Assembly: GCA_002365735.1 (NCBI GenBank)
Contig: DEZY01000036.1
Span: 2,568 to 9,068, forward strand
Direction of reading: 5' to 3'
Origin: Actinobacteria bacterium UBA3120
GTDB lineage: Bacteria; Actinomycetota; Actinomycetes; S36-B12
DNA length: 6,501 bases
The translations under genes and the position numbers were made by a program. The notes below the pieces were generated by a model. It saw only the letters and a program-made list of their open reading frames with translations, was not told where the DNA came from and made no database searches. Each line of letters opens with the position of its first letter. The first letter of the stretch is position 1. This document shows, piece after piece, positions 5,202 to 6,501 of this stretch.

Positions 5202-6501
5202 CTAGAGGGCGCGAATAATGTCGTCGACTCTGTCCTTCGCGTCGCCGAAAAGCATCGCTGAGTTCTCATTGAAAAACAGTGGATTCTGCACACCGGCATA
5301 GCCCGACGCCATGGAGCGCTTGAACACGATCACGTCGCTGCCGTTCCAGACGCGCAGTACCGGCATACCTGCAATCGGGCTTCCGGGATCAGTCTCAGCC
5401 GCAGGGTTCACTGTGTCATTCGCGCCGATCACAAGCACGACATCGGTGTCTGCGAAATCGTCGTTGATCTCGTCCATCTCGAGCACGATGTCGTAAGGCA
5501 CCTTCGCCTCTGCGAGGAGGACATTCATGTGGCCGGGAAGGCGACCGGCGACTGGATGGATGCCGAAGCGCACCGTGGTGCCGTTCTCGCGCAGTTTGCG
5601 GGTTAGTTCGGCGACTCCGTATTGCGCCTGAGCAACGGCCATGCCGTAGCCGGGCGTGATGATTACTGATTGCGCATTGCGCAACAACTCTGCCGTCTCG
5701 GCCGCGGTCACCTCACGGTGGTCGCCGTAGTCTTTGTCCTCACCTGGCCCAGCTTCGATGCCGAAACCACCGGCAATGACCGAGATGAACGAGCGGTTCA
5801 TCGCCTTGCACATGATGTAGGACAGGTAAGCGCCCGAGGAGCCCACGAGCGCACCGGTAACGATCAGCAAATCATTGCCGAGAAGGAAGCCTGCGGCTGC
5901 CGCGGCCCAGCCGGAGTAGCTATTGAGCATTGACACGACCACAGGCATGTCACCGCCGCCGATGGACGCAACCAAGTGCCATCCAAGAGCCAGAGCGACG
6001 ATGGTTACCACGATCAGCAGCCAAAGTGCCGGGTCGATGACGAACCACCCGGTGAGTGCCAAGAAGACCACGAGTGCGCTGATGTTCAGCACGTTCTTAC
6101 CAGGCAGCACGAGCGGATTCGACTTCATGCGGCCCGAAAGCTTGCCGTACGCGACGATCGAGCCAGTGAAGGTCACTGCGCCGATAAAGACGCCGACAAA
6201 GACCTCAACGCTGTGGATTCCGAGGGTGCCTTCCGCGGTGAGCAGGGCAATTTCTTCTGGACTTCCGCCGCCCTCAACGAGTAAGTAGCCATTCCAGCCC
6301 ACCAGCACGGCTGCCAAGCCGACGAAGGAGTGCAGGAGTGCGATGAGCTCGGGCATGCCCGTCATTTCGACAACTCGTGCTCGCCACAGACCAATAGCAG
6401 CGCCGACGACCATGGCAACACCGATGAGGATCAGGCCGAGGGATTCGATGTTTCTATCGATAGCCAGAGCGATCGTGGCGACGAGCGCGACTGCCATACC
6501 C
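5202..6501 (-). CDS. pntB: NAD(P) transhydrogenase subunit beta, 5' end outside window
   Basis: 431 codons are visible from an internal GMA motif to TAG at 5204-5202; about 30-45 N-terminal residues are missing, judged from the E. coli length of 462. With PntA it forms the membrane transhydrogenase that uses the proton gradient to reduce NADP+ with NADH. The first 245 or so residues carry the membrane helices, with [12 protein letters not shown] (fragment 56-67; its His corresponds to the E. coli proton-channel His91) and [20 protein letters not shown] (180-199). Domain III follows, with [12 protein letters not shown] (281-292), [20 protein letters not shown] (311-330), [12 protein letters not shown] (356-367), [17 protein letters not shown] (393-409) and MLFGDAKD (415-422). 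No residue appears lost, so it should be functional. The Met at 6497 is internal. pntA should lie upstream, outside the window. Base composition is richer in G+C than in parA. Confidence 0.97.
   Translation of the reverse strand, partial: GMAVALVATIALAIDRNIESLGLILIGVAMVVGAAIGLWRARVVEMTGMPELIALLHSFVGLAAVLVGWNGYLLVEGGGSPEEIALLTAEGTLGIHSVEVFVGVFIGAVTFTGSIVAYGKLSGRMKSNPLVLPGKNVLNISALVVFLALTGWFVIDPALWLLIVVTIVALALGWHLVASIGGGDMPVVVSMLNSYSGWAAAAAGFLLGNDLLIVTGALVGSSGAYLSYIMCKAMNRSFISVIAGGFGIEAGPGEDKDYGDHREVTAAETAELLRNAQSVIITPGYGMAVAQAQYGVAELTRKLRENGTTVRFGIHPVAGRLPGHMNVLLAEAKVPYDIVLEMDEINDDFADTDVVLVIGANDTVNPAAETDPGSPIAGMPVLRVWNGSDVIVFKRSMASGYAGVQNPLFFNENSAMLFGDAKDRVDDIIRAL

Overview
The window looks like a chromosomal segment of an actinobacterium (Actinomycetota) of moderate G+C. 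Three markers point there: a tRNA adenosine deaminase-associated protein directly upstream of tadA, a short membrane-anchored LytR_C protein after it, and a secreted Septum_form-like cysteine protein. Some start codons also lack a Shine-Dalgarno sequence and have a TANNNT hexamer 6-7 nt upstream, as in leaderless actinobacterial genes. I cannot name the genus. A low- to mid-GC lineage, such as a freshwater actinobacterium, would fit.

Layout. (1) 1-522 (+): 3' end of a type II NADH dehydrogenase gene. (2) 512-1318 (-): a secreted eight-cysteine protein built from two similar halves, converging on ndh with an 11-bp overlap. (3) 1468-2256 (+): an orphan ParA/Soj-type ATPase with its own strong ribosome-binding site and no parB beside it. 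(4) 2330-2515 (+): a 5'-truncated remnant of pntB, the NAD(P) transhydrogenase beta subunit. (5) 2519-3157 (-): upp, uracil phosphoribosyltransferase. (6) 3246-4865 (+): a three-gene cluster of the TadA-associated protein, TadA (4-nt overlap) and a LytR_C protein (10-nt gap). (7) 4872-4961 (-): tRNA-Ser(CGA) with encoded CCA. (8) 4962-5201: about 240 bp with no recognisable gene. (9) 5202-6501 (-): most of a full-type, GC-richer pntB whose 5' end lies outside the window.

Most of this is housekeeping: respiratory NADH oxidation, uracil salvage, tRNA wobble modification, a tRNA gene, and a proton-translocating transhydrogenase that links NADH and NADPH pools. The most unusual point is that a pntB tail from one sequence subtype lies about 2.7 kb from a well-preserved pntB of another subtype. 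This suggests that a resident transhydrogenase was lost and that a different, possibly acquired, version is now present. I did not find a convincing new defence system, mobile element or CRISPR array.
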